Notes: generated from the sequence alone by a model not told the origin. DNA of 64,000 nucleotides from Vibrio cyclitrophicus (GCF_024347435.1 NZ_AP025480.1:2914001-2978000), one strand, 5' to 3'; shown: positions 20,931 through 30,746, numbered from the stretch's first letter. Translations and numbers: made by a program.

Positions 20931-21866
20931 TTATTTAGCGAATTCAACACCAATCTCAATATCGCCATTTAACGTTTCTAGCATGCTGTCTAGTGCGTTG
21001 CGTTCGAAGTCGCTCAACTCACCGTAGCTAAGGATCGCTTCTGCGCCCTCTTTGCCAAGTTTAACTGGTTGTGCGAAGAATGGTGCGTGCTCGCCTTCGC
21101 CTTCAACGTATGCACACTCAATCACGTTCTCTTCGCCTTGAAGCGCTTTCACTAGAGCAAGACCGAAGCGACAAGCCGCTTGACCCATAGATAGAGTAGC
21201 ACTACCGCCACCCGCTTTAGCTTCAACAACTTCAGTACCTGCATTTTGGATACGAGTCGTTAGCGCTGCGATCTCTTCATCAGTGAACTCTACGCCTTCA
21301 ACTTGAGAAAGAAGAGGAAGGATCGTAACACCTGAGTGACCGCCGATAACAGGAACACGAACATCGCCTGGATCTTTATCTTTAAGCTCAGCAACGAACG
21401 TTTCAGAACGAATCACATCAAGAGTCGTAATACCGAATAAACGACGCTTGTCGTAAACGCCCGCTTTCTTAAGTACTTCAGCAGCGATTGGCACTGTTGT
21501 GTTTACTGGGTTAGTAATGATACCAACACAAGCTGTAGGACAAGTAACTGCAATTTTCTCAGCTAGAGACTTAACAATGCCAGCATTAACATTGAAAAGA
21601 TCCGCACGATCCATACCAGGCTTACGAGCTACGCCCGCAGAAATAAGTACAACATCCGCACCTTCTAGTGCTGGTGTTGGATCTTCGCCCGCATAACCTT
21701 TGATCGAAACAGGGGTTGGGATATGGCTAAGATCGGCAGCTACACCCGGTGTTACCGGTGCAATGTCGTAAAGTGCAAGATCTGAACCAGCAGGTAGACG
21801 GTTCTTAAGTAATAGGGCTAGGGCTTGACCGATGCCACCAGCGGCACCAATAACAGCTACTTTCAT
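20931..21866 (-). CDS. mdh: Malate dehydrogenase
   Basis: Interconverts malate and oxaloacetate with NAD in the citric acid cycle. The 311 residues match gammaproteobacterial Mdh. The NAD-binding loop GAAGGIGQ is at residues 7-14, the substrate loop with ARKPGMDR near residue 80, NPVNTTV near residue 119 and the catalytic histidine in IGGHSG near residue 177. AAGGAGAATAACA precedes the ATG. It is a single-gene unit divergent from argR, a common Vibrio and E. coli arrangement. Confidence 0.98.
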   Translation of the reverse strand: MKVAVIGAAGGIGQALALLLKNRLPAGSDLALYDIAPVTPGVAADLSHIPTPVSIKGYAGEDPTPALEGADVVLISAGVARKPGMDRADLFNVNAGIVKSLAEKIAVTCPTACVGIITNPVNTTVPIAAEVLKKAGVYDKRRLFGITTLDVIRSETFVAELKDKDPGDVRVPVIGGHSGVTILPLLSQVEGVEFTDEEIAALTTRIQNAGTEVVEAKAGGGSATLSMGQAACRFGLALVKALQGEENVIECAYVEGEGEHAPFFAQPVKLGKEGAEAILSYGELSDFERNALDSMLETLNGDIEIGVEFAK

Positions 21867-21944
21867 TGTTATTCTCCTTGAGAGCTTTCTCTTATAAATT
21901 CTTTGTAGGGTAGTTCTTGAGCTAGATTAAGGCTAAAAAGCTAA

Positions 21945-21982
21945 ATTATCGTTAAAAAACTATATTAATCACAAAGTGATTA
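21945..21982 (-). promoter_or_regulatory. Putative mdh promoter with overlapping inverted repeat
   Basis: On the minus strand, TTGTGA (21974-21969) and GATAAT (21950-21945) are 18 bp apart. TAATCAC-AAA-GTGATTA (21966-21982) overlaps the -35 element and could be a repressor site. I do not know which regulator. Confidence 0.45.
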
Positions 21983-22160
21983 CAATCAATTAACGCCAGC
22001 TTTGCGACTTCGCGCAAGTCAATAAAACCGTGCTACACAGCGAGTTCGCATTATGGCGATAATCGACTGAAATAACAAAATAACTCGTCGCAAATAACAC
22101 ATTATTCTATTAAAAATTTACAGTGATATGACTAACAAATTACTGGGATACTTTGGCTAA

Positions 22161-22197
22161 AATTGAATATGTATGCGAGAATATGCAAATATCTTTG
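22161..22197 (+). promoter_or_regulatory. Possible ArgR boxes upstream of argR
   Basis: Two imperfect A+T-rich elements, TTGAATATGTATGC and GAATATGCAAATATC, lie side by side 21-57 bp before argR. They resemble degenerate 18-bp ARG boxes, which usually occur in pairs, and argR is autoregulated in E. coli. The match is weak. Confidence 0.3.
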
Positions 22198-22217
22198 TTA
22201 ATGAATAAGAATGACAT

Positions 22218-22688
22218 ATGCGCAATACAGAAAAACAAGACAACTTAGTTCGCGCTTTTAAAGCTCTATTAAAAGAAGAACGTTTTGGTTCGCAAGGTGA
22301 AATTGTTGACGCCCTCAAACACGAAGGTTTTGAAAGCATCAACCAATCCAAAGTTTCGCGTATGTTAACCAAGTTTGGTGCTGTTCGAACTCGCAATGCA
22401 AAAATGGAGATGGTTTACTGCCTTCCAGCTGAACTTGGTGTTCCGACAGTTTCTAGCTCTTTAAGAGAGTTAGTACTAGATATTGACCACAACAATGCAT
22501 TAGTTGTGATACACACAGGCCCTGGTGCTGCACAACTTATCGCTCGTTTATTAGACTCATTAGGTAAGTCAGAAGGCATACTGGGTGTAGTCGCAGGCGA
22601 TGATACAATCTTCATCACCCCAACCTTGACGGTCACCACTAAGCAATTGTTCGATTCAGTATGCGAACTGTTTGAATACGCTGGCTAA
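22218..22688 (+). CDS. argR: Arginine repressor
   Basis: ArgR represses arginine biosynthesis and is the hexameric arginine sensor. The 156 residues comprise an N-terminal winged helix (residues 1-70, with [21 protein letters not shown] split by the recognition helix SQSKVSRML pattern) and a C-terminal oligomerisation domain. The arginine-binding GDDTIFITP segment lies near residue 128 and the [15 protein letters not shown] helix near residue 95. It is divergent from mdh. Confidence 0.96.
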   Translation: MRNTEKQDNLVRAFKALLKEERFGSQGEIVDALKHEGFESINQSKVSRMLTKFGAVRTRNAKMEMVYCLPAELGVPTVSSSLRELVLDIDHNNALVVIHTGPGAAQLIARLLDSLGKSEGILGVVAGDDTIFITPTLTVTTKQLFDSVCELFEYAG

Positions 22689-23031
22689 TTGTTCCCGGTT
22701 TCATAACTATCAACCGTACTAATGGATCATGAATATCTATTTACTTCGTGATCCAAATCACATCCTAGAATATATCCCCCCTCCCCCTGTTATCTACACT
22801 AAACCATTGATTTTAAAAAAATCAGTAGCAAATTAAACACGATATCTAAGCCTCATTTGTTAGATTTATTAGCTATATCTTTTAACATTCGAGTAATTTT
22901 CTGCCAATTTTTGATATTATTCAGACACTTTTTCATCACATGGATTGAAAAAGGTGCCGTTTCCAAATAGGAAACTCCAGAAACAACTACACTTGTTTCA
23001 GGGTTAATAATGAATAAAGGAAGGGAAATTC
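22689..23031. other. argR-TRAP intergenic region
   Basis: 343 bp without a supported gene. It holds a 10-bp stem-loop after argR (22724-22754, one G-U pair, no T run), a CRP-like site overlapping its right arm (22747-22762), a C-rich patch around 22776-22788 and the AAGGAAGGGAAATTC leader of the TRAP gene. Confidence 0.6.
22747..22762. promoter_or_regulatory. CRP-like binding site upstream of the TRAP transporter
   Basis: CGTGATCCAAATCACA matches the CRP palindrome TGTGA-N6-TCACA at all but the first base. It lies about 285 bp before the TRAP binding-protein gene, consistent with catabolite control of a nutrient importer if the promoter is just downstream. Confidence 0.6.
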
Positions 23032-24000
23032 ATGGCATTTACCAAACTGATTAAAGTTGGTGCTATTGCAGCTGCTGTAATGGGCGCTGGCGCAGTTAAC
23101 GCTCAAGAGTTCATCACAATTGGTACAGGTTCAGTTACAGGTGTTTACTACCCAACTGGCGGTGCAATTTGTAAGCTAGTGAACAAGGGCCGCAAAGACC
23201 ACAACATCCGTTGTTCTGTAGAGTCTACTGGTGGTTCAATCTACAACGTTAACACCATCCGTGCTGGTGAACTTGATTTCGGTGTTGTTCAATCGGACTG
23301 GCAATACCACGGCTACAACGGTACAAGTAAGTTCAAAGATCAGGGCGAATACAAGAAACTTCGCGCTATGTTCTCTCTACATACAGAACCGTTCAACATC
23401 ATCGCTCGCACCGATGCTGGTATCAACAATGTTGCTGACCTTGCTGGCAAGCGTGTAAACATTGGGAATCCAGGCTCTGGTGATCGTGCAACCATGGGTG
23501 TTGTAATGGACGCTATGGGTTGGACTAACGACAGCTTCAAGCTTGCTTCTGAACTAAAAGGTTCTGAGCGCTCGCAAGCACTTTGTGATAACAAGATTGA
23601 TGCATTCATCTACATGGTTGGTCACCCGAACGGATCAATCAAAGAAGCAACAACGTCTTGTGATGCAAAACTGGTTTCAGCAACAGGTCCACAGATCGAC
23701 AAGATCGTAGCTGAAAACCCATACTACGCTTACAGCACAGTTCCTGCTGGTATGTACCGTGGTACAGACGCTGACGTAAACAGCTTTGGTGTTGCTGCAA
23801 CAATGGTAACGACTTCAGACGTTTCTGAAGAAGTTGCATACAACGTTGCTAAGGCAGTATTTGAAAACTTCGCTACATTCAAACGCCTGCACCCAGCATT
23901 TGCTAACTTGAAGAAAGAAGACATGGTTAAAGCGGGTATCTCTATCCCACTTCACCCTGGCGCAGTAAAATACTACAAAGAAGTAGGTCTTCTAAAGTAA
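23032..24000 (+). CDS. TAXI-family TRAP transporter solute-binding protein
   Basis: Periplasmic receptor of a tripartite ATP-independent transporter. The 322 residues have a Sec signal peptide cleaved near VNAQE (about residue 24). The mature protein begins [21 protein letters not shown], split here by its family-typical [11 protein letters not shown] motif, which defines the TAXI (TRAP-associated extracytoplasmic immunogenic) group. [11 protein letters not shown] near residue 82 is also characteristic. The ligand cannot be read from the sequence; carboxylates such as glutamate or related acids are usual for the family. AAGGAAGGG provides a strong ribosome binding site. A long stem-loop separates it from the membrane subunit. 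Confidence 0.93.
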   Translation: MAFTKLIKVGAIAAAVMGAGAVNAQEFITIGTGSVTGVYYPTGGAICKLVNKGRKDHNIRCSVESTGGSIYNVNTIRAGELDFGVVQSDWQYHGYNGTSKFKDQGEYKKLRAMFSLHTEPFNIIARTDAGINNVADLAGKRVNIGNPGSGDRATMGVVMDAMGWTNDSFKLASELKGSERSQALCDNKIDAFIYMVGHPNGSIKEATTSCDAKLVSATGPQIDKIVAENPYYAYSTVPAGMYRGTDADVNSFGVAATMVTTSDVSEEVAYNVAKAVFENFATFKRLHPAFANLKKEDMVKAGISIPLHPGAVKYYKEVGLLK

Positions 24001-24021
24001 CTTTACTTTAAGCTTACTCTA

Positions 24022-24054
24022 CCAATAAGGAGGCATGCCCTCCTTATTGGCTTT
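24022..24054 (+). terminator. Intercistronic stem-loop after the TRAP receptor gene
   Basis: A 12-bp perfect stem CCAATAAGGAGG (24022-24033) / CCTCCTTATTGG (24039-24050) with a 5-nt loop runs into CTTTT. Partial termination or 3'-end protection here would yield more receptor than permease, as is common for binding-protein operons. Confidence 0.75.
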
Positions 24055-24252
24055 TCACGTTTATAAAAATAACCCAAGTGAAAAGAGCAAACCTTTAAGT
24101 TTCTCCAATTTGGAGAACTTACCTTCGTATCAAGCCTAAGACAAAGACGAACAAAAACGCATTTACCTGTCAGTTCACTACACTAGATAAGGGATAAATA
24201 ATGTCTCGTTGTTCGTAAGAAAGGCAGACCATCAATAATAAGGATAAAGTAC

Positions 24253-26832
24253 ATGACGCAGACAACAACACCGTCTCCAGATGTGCAAGAAATGGTGGCA
24301 CAATCAGATACTGGTGCGCGTAGCCCTCACGGTATCCAAGGCCGTATTTTATGGTTTGTGCCTCTATGTTGGTCACTGTTCCAACTTTGGTATGCATCTC
24401 CGCTGCCGTTCATTTTTAACTTCGCAATTTTAAACGACACTGAAGCTCGAGCAATTCACCTTACGTTTGCTATTTTCTTAGCCTTTACCGCTTATCCAGC
24501 CATGAAAAATTCGCCTCGGGATCGCATCCCTGCCGTCGACTGGATATTAGCGCTTGTTGGTAGCTTTTCAGCTTCTTATATCTATATTTTCTACACTGAA
24601 CTCGCTGAACGTTCGGGCGCACCAACAACATTTGATATTGTTGCGGCCGTTTTCGGAATGATTCTACTGCTTGAAGCAACACGACGCGCTTTAGGTCCAC
24701 CTCTTATGGTTGTGGCAGCAGTATTCCTACTTTACACCTTTGGCGGCCCTCACATGCCAGACGTTATTGCCCACAAAGGTGCGAGCCTAAACAAGGCAAT
24801 GTCGCACCTGTGGCTAACAACTGAAGGTGTATTCGGTGTTGCACTTGGCGTATCAACATCATTTGTATTCTTGTTTGTACTGTTTGGTGCAATGCTAGAA
24901 CGAGCAGGCGCCGGCGCTTACTTTATCAAAGTCGCGTTTTCCTTACTTGGCCACATGAAAGGCGGCCCAGCGAAAGCAGCCGTTGTCGCTTCTGGCCTAT
25001 CCGGCCTGGTTTCAGGCTCATCTATCGCCAACGTGGTAACCACAGGTACCTTTACTATCCCGCTAATGAAGCGTGTCGGTTTCCCAGGTACTAAAGCAGG
25101 TGCGGTAGAAGTCGCGGCTTCAACGAATGGTCAATTAACACCACCTATCATGGGTGCAGCAGCCTTCTTGATGGTTGAGTATGTGGGTATTTCTTACGTA
25201 GAAGTAATCAAAGCAGCACTATTGCCCGCTCTAATCTCTTACATCGCTCTGATTTACATCGTTCACTTAGAAGCATGTAAAGCAGGCATGACTGGTTTAC
25301 CTCGCCGTCACACACCGACACTTGTACAAAGCCTACTTTCCTTCACGGGTACCATTCTTGGGCTATGTGTGATTAGCGCTGCGGTTTATTACGGTGTAGG
25401 TTGGACAAAAGATGTCTTTGGCGATGCAGCGACACCAATCGTGACAGTAGCGCTATTGATCGCTTATGTTGCTCTCGTTCGCGTATCAGCAAAATACGCC
25501 GCTGAAGGCGGCATGGAAATCGATGCTGAGCTTACTGAGGTTCCAGACCCTGGCCCAACGATTAAATCAGGTCTTCACTTCTTACTACCGATTGTCGTAC
25601 TAGTATGGTGTCTAACCGTTGAGCGCTTCTCTCCGGGTCTATCTGCATTTTGGGCAACAGTTTTCATGATCTTCATTTTGATCACTCAGCGTCCTTTGAT
25701 GACTCTGATGAACAAATCGAACGATCTTGCAGAACAAACCAAAGCGGGCTTCGTTGACCTCGCAGAGAGCTTGGTTTCAGGCGCACGTAACATGATCGGT
25801 ATCGGCGTAGCGACAGCGGCTGCTGGTACCGTTGTAGGTGTAGTAACTCTGACCGGTATCGGCCTTGTTATGACCGATTTCGTTGAATTTATCTCAGGCG
25901 GTAGCATCATTCTTATGCTGTTGTTTACCGCGGTAATCAGCTTAATCTTAGGTATGGGCTTACCAACCACAGCGAACTACATTGTTGTTTCAACCTTGAT
26001 GGCTCCGGTCATTGTTACCCTGGGCGCAGCACACGGCCTAATCATTCCATTGATTGCGGTTCACTTGTTTGTGTTCTACTTCGGTATTCTTGCGGATGAT
26101 ACACCTCCAGTAGGTTTGGCAGCCTTTGCTGCCGCAGCGATTGCGAAATCAGACCCAATTCGCACTGGTATTCAAGGTTTTACCTACGATATCCGGACCG
26201 CGATATTGCCATTCATGTTTATTTTCAACACCCAACTACTGTTAATGGGGATTGATTCTTGGTGGCACTTAGCGCTGACTATCTTCTCCTCTGTTACTGC
26301 AGTACTTATCTTTGCAGCAGCAACACAAGGATGGTGGTTTACTAAGAACAAGTGGTGGGAAACATTACTGCTGTTGATTCTAACCTTCTCTTTCTTCCGC
26401 CCTGGTTTCTGGTGGGACATGATCTATCCAGAGAAAGTTCTTTCACCAGGAGTTGAGATCGCTCAAATCACAGAGAATCTATCTGTGGGACAATCACTTG
26501 AATTGAGAGTAGGTGGTGAAAACTTAGAAGGTAACTATTCTGAGAAGACAGTTCGCCTTCCGTTTGAAGATTCTGCAACAACAAGTGAAGACCGTATTGC
26601 TTCAATGGGCTTAATGCTGACACAAGCTGACGACAAAATGATTGTTGATATGGTTGAGTTCGGTAGCCCTGCAGAAGCCGCTGGTATTGACTTTGATTGG
26701 GAAATTAAATCCGTTATCCAAGATGCAGATCGACCAATGAAAGAGTGGGTGTTCTTGCCTGCCCTACTGATTTTGATTGGTTTAGCAATGAACCAAAGAA
26801 GGCGTGCTCGTAAGGATGAGATTAGCGCGTAA
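24253..26832 (+). CDS. TRAP transporter fused DctQM permease with DUF3394 tail
   Basis: This 859-residue inner-membrane protein fuses the small four-helix subunit (residues about 30-180) with the large DctM-type permease (about 190-690), as is usual for TAXI systems. It uses an ion gradient rather than ATP. Typical DctM segments are GLSGLVSGSSIANVVTTG near residue 250 and LGMGLPTTANYIV near residue 572. The C-terminal 130 residues form the DUF3394 region, with a PDZ-like stretch (VEFGSPAEAAGIDFDWEI) flanked by a final membrane helix and a basic end. It follows the receptor gene by about 250 nt and precedes a universal stress protein. Confidence 0.94.
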   Translation: MTQTTTPSPDVQEMVAQSDTGARSPHGIQGRILWFVPLCWSLFQLWYASPLPFIFNFAILNDTEARAIHLTFAIFLAFTAYPAMKNSPRDRIPAVDWILALVGSFSASYIYIFYTELAERSGAPTTFDIVAAVFGMILLLEATRRALGPPLMVVAAVFLLYTFGGPHMPDVIAHKGASLNKAMSHLWLTTEGVFGVALGVSTSFVFLFVLFGAMLERAGAGAYFIKVAFSLLGHMKGGPAKAAVVASGLSGLVSGSSIANVVTTGTFTIPLMKRVGFPGTKAGAVEVAASTNGQLTPPIMGAAAFLMVEYVGISYVEVIKAALLPALISYIALIYIVHLEACKAGMTGLPRRHTPTLVQSLLSFTGTILGLCVISAAVYYGVGWTKDVFGDAATPIVTVALLIAYVALVRVSAKYAAEGGMEIDAELTEVPDPGPTIKSGLHFLLPIVVLVWCLTVERFSPGLSAFWATVFMIFILITQRPLMTLMNKSNDLAEQTKAGFVDLAESLVSGARNMIGIGVATAAAGTVVGVVTLTGIGLVMTDFVEFISGGSIILMLLFTAVISLILGMGLPTTANYIVVSTLMAPVIVTLGAAHGLIIPLIAVHLFVFYFGILADDTPPVGLAAFAAAAIAKSDPIRTGIQGFTYDIRTAILPFMFIFNTQLLLMGIDSWWHLALTIFSSVTAVLIFAAATQGWWFTKNKWWETLLLLILTFSFFRPGFWWDMIYPEKVLSPGVEIAQITENLSVGQSLELRVGGENLEGNYSEKTVRLPFEDSATTSEDRIASMGLMLTQADDKMIVDMVEFGSPAEAAGIDFDWEIKSVIQDADRPMKEWVFLPALLILIGLAMNQRRRARKDEISA

Positions 26833-26939
26833 TGGATAGAGCCAAGTAGCGCTCTACTCTATTTGGCTTTTTTACTACATGGAAAAGATAATTACAGCGT
26901 TTGGTGTTTACTTAGCGCTGCTCAAAAAGAGACGAATAC

Positions 26940-27377
26940 ATGTATAGACAGATCCTTGTTCCCGTAGATCTTAACGACAAAGGCTTTTCAGACAAAGCTG
27001 TCGAGCTAGCGGTATGGCACGCAAAACACAGCAATGCTGAGATCCATATTCTGAACGTACTACCTGGCATTCACATGTCGATGGTTGCGTCTTACTTCCC
27101 AAAAGATGCGGCGAACCAAATGAAGCTCGATGTTAAAAATCAGCTGAAAGAGTTTGCCGATAAGCACATCGATGATGAAGTGGTGTATAAGGTTCATGTT
27201 GCCGAAGGCAAAACCTACACAACGATCCTAGATTACGCTGAAAAACTTGGTGCCGACCTTATCGTCATGCCTAGCCACAAGCGTTCAAAAGTCGACAAAG
27301 TTGTACTGGGTTCAGTCGCGAGTAAAGTCGTACAGAACTCACCAATCAATGTGTTAGTGGTTAAGCCTCAAGGCTAA
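26940..27377 (+). CDS. Universal stress protein of the TRAP locus
   Basis: A 145-residue UspA-fold protein starting MYRQILVPVDLNDKGFSDKAV. The C-terminal phosphate-binding end LGSVASKVVQNSPINVLVV is intact. The preceding loop (MPSHKRSKVDKVV) lacks the two glycines of the usual G2xG9xG(S/T) nucleotide motif, so ATP binding is uncertain. UspA proteins encoded beside TRAP transporters (TeaD of Halomonas is the known example) can regulate transport. Its place downstream of the permease suggests the same role. A terminator follows. Confidence 0.88.
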   Translation: MYRQILVPVDLNDKGFSDKAVELAVWHAKHSNAEIHILNVLPGIHMSMVASYFPKDAANQMKLDVKNQLKEFADKHIDDEVVYKVHVAEGKTYTTILDYAEKLGADLIVMPSHKRSKVDKVVLGSVASKVVQNSPINVLVVKPQG

Positions 27378-27407
27378 CCCGTTCGATAAACGTTAAGATA
27401 AACACCT

Positions 27408-27437
27408 AAAAAGGTTGGCCTAAAAGCCAACCTTTTT
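27408..27437. terminator. Bidirectional terminator between usp and dehydrogenase genes
   Basis: AAAAAGGTTGGC (27408-27419) pairs with GCCAACCTTTTT (27426-27437) around a 6-nt loop. It serves both convergent genes. Confidence 0.92.
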
Positions 27438-27450
27438 GTTTCTGCAACGC

Positions 27451-28452
27451 TTAATTAGCGTCCATGAAGACACTCATATCATGAATGAACTCACTCACTA
27501 AGTTCTGTGGCTTACCCTCAACAAATGCCTCGATGTTATCCATTAAGATATCCGACAGTTTTTGAATTGAGCTGTCACTGCCCCATGCCACGTGAGGCGT
27601 TAATAGTAAATTGGATAAGTGACTGTTAGCCAATAGTGGATTCGACTTGTCCGCAGGCTCTTGTGTAAACACATCCATACCCGCACCTGCAATCTGATGA
27701 TTGACCAAAGCCTCAACCAAAGCTTGTTCATCGACAAGCCCTCCACGCCCCGCATTAATTAATACCGCACTTGGTTTCATCATTGCTAGCTCTGGCTCTG
27801 AAATCAAATTGCGAGTTGCTTCGGTTAACGGACAATGTAAGCTGATCGCATCGGCTTGCTGTAAGACAGCATCGAAAGGCAGATACCCTTCTCGACAAGA
27901 ATCAGCCCCTTTACGTTCTGCGAAGATCACTTTCATTCCAATCGCTTTAGCCAGTGCGGCAGTTGCTTGTCCTAAGCTCCCACTGCCCATTAAGCCCAAT
28001 GTACTGCCTGCGATATCTTGAATCGGATGGGTAAAGAAACAGAACTGTTTATCCTTTTGCCACTCACCAGCTTCAATATCTTGATGGTAACCAACGAGAT
28101 TACGCTTTAACGCAAATAGCATCGCGATTACATGTTCGGGCACCGATTGAGTCGCATAACCTTGGGTATTAGCCACTGCTATGTTTTTCTCATTGCAGTA
28201 ATCAACATCAACGTTATTCACACCCGTCGCAGAAACCGCTATTAACTTAAGTTGTTGTGCTTGAGATAAATTGTCTGCGTTGAGCGCAACCTTATTGGTG
28301 ATAATCACGTCCGCGTCCAGGACTCGCTCTGCAACTAGATCGGGAGCTGTAAAATCATACTCCAACCACTCATGTTCAAAGCTGAGCGGTTTTAAATGGA
28401 TTTGAGATGGGATGGTGGCTCTGTCGAGAAAGACCACTTTCAACTTCGGCAT
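27451..28452 (-). CDS. D-2-hydroxyacid dehydrogenase
   Basis: A 333-residue NAD(P)-dependent dehydrogenase of the D-isomer-specific 2-hydroxyacid family, closest in outline to glycerate or hydroxypyruvate reductases. The Rossmann motif is GLMGSGSLGQATA near residue 153. The catalytic residues lie in NAGRGGLVDE (Arg), MDVFTQEP (Glu) and TPHVAWGS (His). The exact substrate is not certain. It follows rluA on the same strand after 34 nt and may be cotranscribed with it. Confidence 0.88.
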   Translation of the reverse strand: MPKLKVVFLDRATIPSQIHLKPLSFEHEWLEYDFTAPDLVAERVLDADVIITNKVALNADNLSQAQQLKLIAVSATGVNNVDVDYCNEKNIAVANTQGYATQSVPEHVIAMLFALKRNLVGYHQDIEAGEWQKDKQFCFFTHPIQDIAGSTLGLMGSGSLGQATAALAKAIGMKVIFAERKGADSCREGYLPFDAVLQQADAISLHCPLTEATRNLISEPELAMMKPSAVLINAGRGGLVDEQALVEALVNHQIAGAGMDVFTQEPADKSNPLLANSHLSNLLLTPHVAWGSDSSIQKLSDILMDNIEAFVEGKPQNLVSEFIHDMSVFMDAN

Positions 28453-28486
28453 TGTACGTCCTTGAGTTTATGTCAATTGAGTCATT

Positions 28487-29221
28487 CTAAGCTTTTAGCT
28501 TACTGTAGTCTGGAAGCTCTGGCGCAATTTCAAAGTGCTGTTCAATTTGCGGTCGTGCTTGAGGATAAAAGTCACAAGGGACAAAGGCTTTGAATAATTG
28601 ATTGGTGCTCGGATGATAAAAACTCAATTCACAAGCGTGCAAAGCTAACCTATCGCTATAATTAAACGCATCTGACGTTGCGTAAAACTCGTCGCCTACA
28701 ATTGGATTCCCTAGCGCCATGCAGTGCACGCGTAACTGATGGGAACGACCCGTAATAGGAAGTAACTTCAACAGTGTGGTTTGAGGCTCTTGTTGTTCGA
28801 CGATATAACGAGTCTGAGAGGGTTTTCCATCCTCGAAGCACACTTTTTGTCTCGGTCGATTTGGCCAATCACAAATGAGTGGCAGATCAATCAAACCTTC
28901 TGCTTTTTCCAATCGGCCCCATACTCGCGCGTAATAGAGTTTGTGTGTCAGTCGATATTGAAACTGCTTCTTCAAATGACGCTCAGCTTGTTTGTGTTTA
29001 GCGAGCAGCATCAAGCCCGATGTCGACATATCCAAGCGATGCACCACCTGAATACCTGAAAAATCCACGACTAGGCGACTCCACATACTGTCGTAATGCT
29101 CTGGTAACCTCCCAGGAACTGAAAGTAAGCCAGCAGGTTTATTTACCACAAGAATATCGTCATCTTGATAAACAATATCAATCCAGGGGTCACGCGGTGG
29201 TGCGTAATGTTCTAACGCCAT
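28487..29221 (-). CDS. rluA: RluA-family pseudouridine synthase
   Basis: A 244-residue enzyme that isomerises uridine in RNA. The catalytic aspartate is in VVHRLDMSTSGLMLLAK near residue 60, and VVNKPAGLLSVPGR near residue 26 is the usual N-terminal signature. There is no S4 domain, which fits RluA (23S rRNA position 746 and tRNA position 32) rather than RluC or RluD. In E. coli rluA lies next to rapA; here an NRAMP-like gene sits between them. The RluA assignment is therefore supported by both sequence and neighbourhood. Confidence 0.88.
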   Translation of the reverse strand: MALEHYAPPRDPWIDIVYQDDDILVVNKPAGLLSVPGRLPEHYDSMWSRLVVDFSGIQVVHRLDMSTSGLMLLAKHKQAERHLKKQFQYRLTHKLYYARVWGRLEKAEGLIDLPLICDWPNRPRQKVCFEDGKPSQTRYIVEQQEPQTTLLKLLPITGRSHQLRVHCMALGNPIVGDEFYATSDAFNYSDRLALHACELSFYHPSTNQLFKAFVPCDFYPQARPQIEQHFEIAPELPDYSKLKA

Positions 29222-29374
29222 TCTAGCCTCTAGTTACTGTTAAATAATAACTTATGGTCAAGTTGTTTATTAAAAAATACAATTTAAGTCTTTTTTGTAC
29301 ATAAAAGTTGACGACCTTACAAAACATGGTATTGATAGGGGAACGGAAAATAAGAAGTCAGCATCAAAGGAAAA

Positions 29375-30655
29375 ATGATGGAAAGTACGGTTAAAACTAC
29401 AACAACAAAAGCACAAACCTCTGCTCCCCTATCAACGTTAATTCGGTCTCTTGGCCCAGGTATTATGATGGCAGCAGCTGCTGTGGGAGGTTCACATTTA
29501 GTTGCATCCACTAAAGCTGGTGCGATATATGGCTGGCAACTTGCCGCTCTTATTATCCTCGTGAACCTATTTAAGTACCCGTTCTTTAAAGCCGGCATCC
29601 AATATACATTGGGAACGGGTCAAAGCTTGGTGGAAGGTTACTCTAACTTAGGTCGCCCTTACCTTGTGATCTTTTCTATTTTGAGTGCTATTTCAGCCGT
29701 TGTGAATACCGCAGCCTTACTGTTATTCAGTGCAAGCTTACTTAGCTACTTTGTTCCTTTTGATTTGACCACCAGCACATTGTGCATGATCGTTTTAGCG
29801 ACATGCTTAATCATTCTATTCGCTGGCCATTATCGCGCTCTCGACACGCTATCTAAATCGATCATGGCGATACTGACCATCACAACCTTAGCTGCAGTCG
29901 CCATTGCGATTGGCTCTCCCGTTGAACCTGATGCGGCTTTTGTTCCACCGTCGCCTTGGTCATTGGCTGCTATCGGCTTTATCGTGGTAACCATGGGTTG
30001 GATGCCAGCTCCTATCGAGATCTCAAGCATCACTTCTATGTGGCTAAAAAGCCAAAAAGAGAAACAAGAAGTGACCGCTCAATCAGCACTGTTCGATTTC
30101 AATGTCGGCTACATTGGTACAGCACTGCTTGCTTTAGTATTCGTTGCTTTAGGTGCGCTAGTCCTTCACGGTTCAGGTGTTGAACTGTCTCGCTCTGGTG
30201 TTGGCTTCACTCATCAATTGGTGGGTATCTACGCTTCGACGATTGGTGAATGGTCTCGTCCATTAATCGCTCTGATCGCATTCTTCTGTATCTTTGGCAG
30301 CACCATTACCGTTATCGATGGTTATTCACGCGTGCTTGCTGAATCACAACGTCTATTATTTAAAAAAGAAAGCAGCCCAAAAATGCTACAGGGTTGGATC
30401 GTCATCGTCTCTCTCGCAGCACTCTCCATCGTGATGTTCTTCAGTGCTGCTTTAATGCCTATGCTTAATTTCGCGATGGTACTTGCTTTTGCAACTACGC
30501 CATTCTTCGCATTGCTTAACTTCATCTTAGTCAGTAAAACAAAGCTTCCAAAAGCGCTCGCGATTGGCACTAAGCTAAAATGGTTGTCTGTCGCAGGTCT
30601 TATTTACCTATTTGGTTTCCTAGCCGTATTTATTTGGTGGAAATGGTTAATGTAA
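29375..30655 (+). CDS. NRAMP-like transporter without canonical metal motifs
   Basis: A 426-residue membrane protein with about 11 helices and the LeuT-like NRAMP fold. The first helix aligns with MntH through GPGIMM and TKAGAIYGWQL, but the metal-binding DPGN of MntH is replaced by GGSH (near residue 50). In helix 6 the MPH motif is MPA (GWMPAPIEIS, near residue 210). Proton-coupled Mn2+/Fe2+ transport therefore cannot be assumed; the substrate is open. The ATG at 29378 is an alternative start. It lies alone between rluA and rapA with a strong terminator after it, consistent with insertion into an older rluA-rapA neighbourhood. Confidence 0.85.
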   Translation: MMESTVKTTTTKAQTSAPLSTLIRSLGPGIMMAAAAVGGSHLVASTKAGAIYGWQLAALIILVNLFKYPFFKAGIQYTLGTGQSLVEGYSNLGRPYLVIFSILSAISAVVNTAALLLFSASLLSYFVPFDLTTSTLCMIVLATCLIILFAGHYRALDTLSKSIMAILTITTLAAVAIAIGSPVEPDAAFVPPSPWSLAAIGFIVVTMGWMPAPIEISSITSMWLKSQKEKQEVTAQSALFDFNVGYIGTALLALVFVALGALVLHGSGVELSRSGVGFTHQLVGIYASTIGEWSRPLIALIAFFCIFGSTITVIDGYSRVLAESQRLLFKKESSPKMLQGWIVIVSLAALSIVMFFSAALMPMLNFAMVLAFATTPFFALLNFILVSKTKLPKALAIGTKLKWLSVAGLIYLFGFLAVFIWWKWLM

Positions 30656-30690
30656 TTCCTTTACCATTGCACCTTTCAAACGCTAGATAA

Positions 30691-30723
30691 AAAGAAGGCC
30701 TTCATCATGAAGGCCTTCTTTTG
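30691..30723. terminator. Bidirectional terminator between NRAMP-like gene and rapA
   Basis: A 14-bp stem AAAGAAGGCCTTCA (30691-30704) / TGAAGGCCTTCTTT (30708-30721) has a 3-nt loop and A and T tails on both sides. Confidence 0.92.
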
Positions 30724-30746
30724 TTAAAGCATTTACTAATTCAAAA

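Larger units (their letters stand above)
21867..22217. other. mdh-argR divergent intergenic region
   Basis: An A+T-rich control region with no convincing frame. It holds a probable mdh promoter (21945-21974), an inverted repeat overlapping its -35 box (21966-21982) and possible ARG boxes close to argR (about 22161-22197). Confidence 0.6.

Noticed and set aside
22776..22788. C-rich patch as a G-quadruplex
   Set aside because: Only two runs of C are present, and four are needed for an intramolecular quadruplex.
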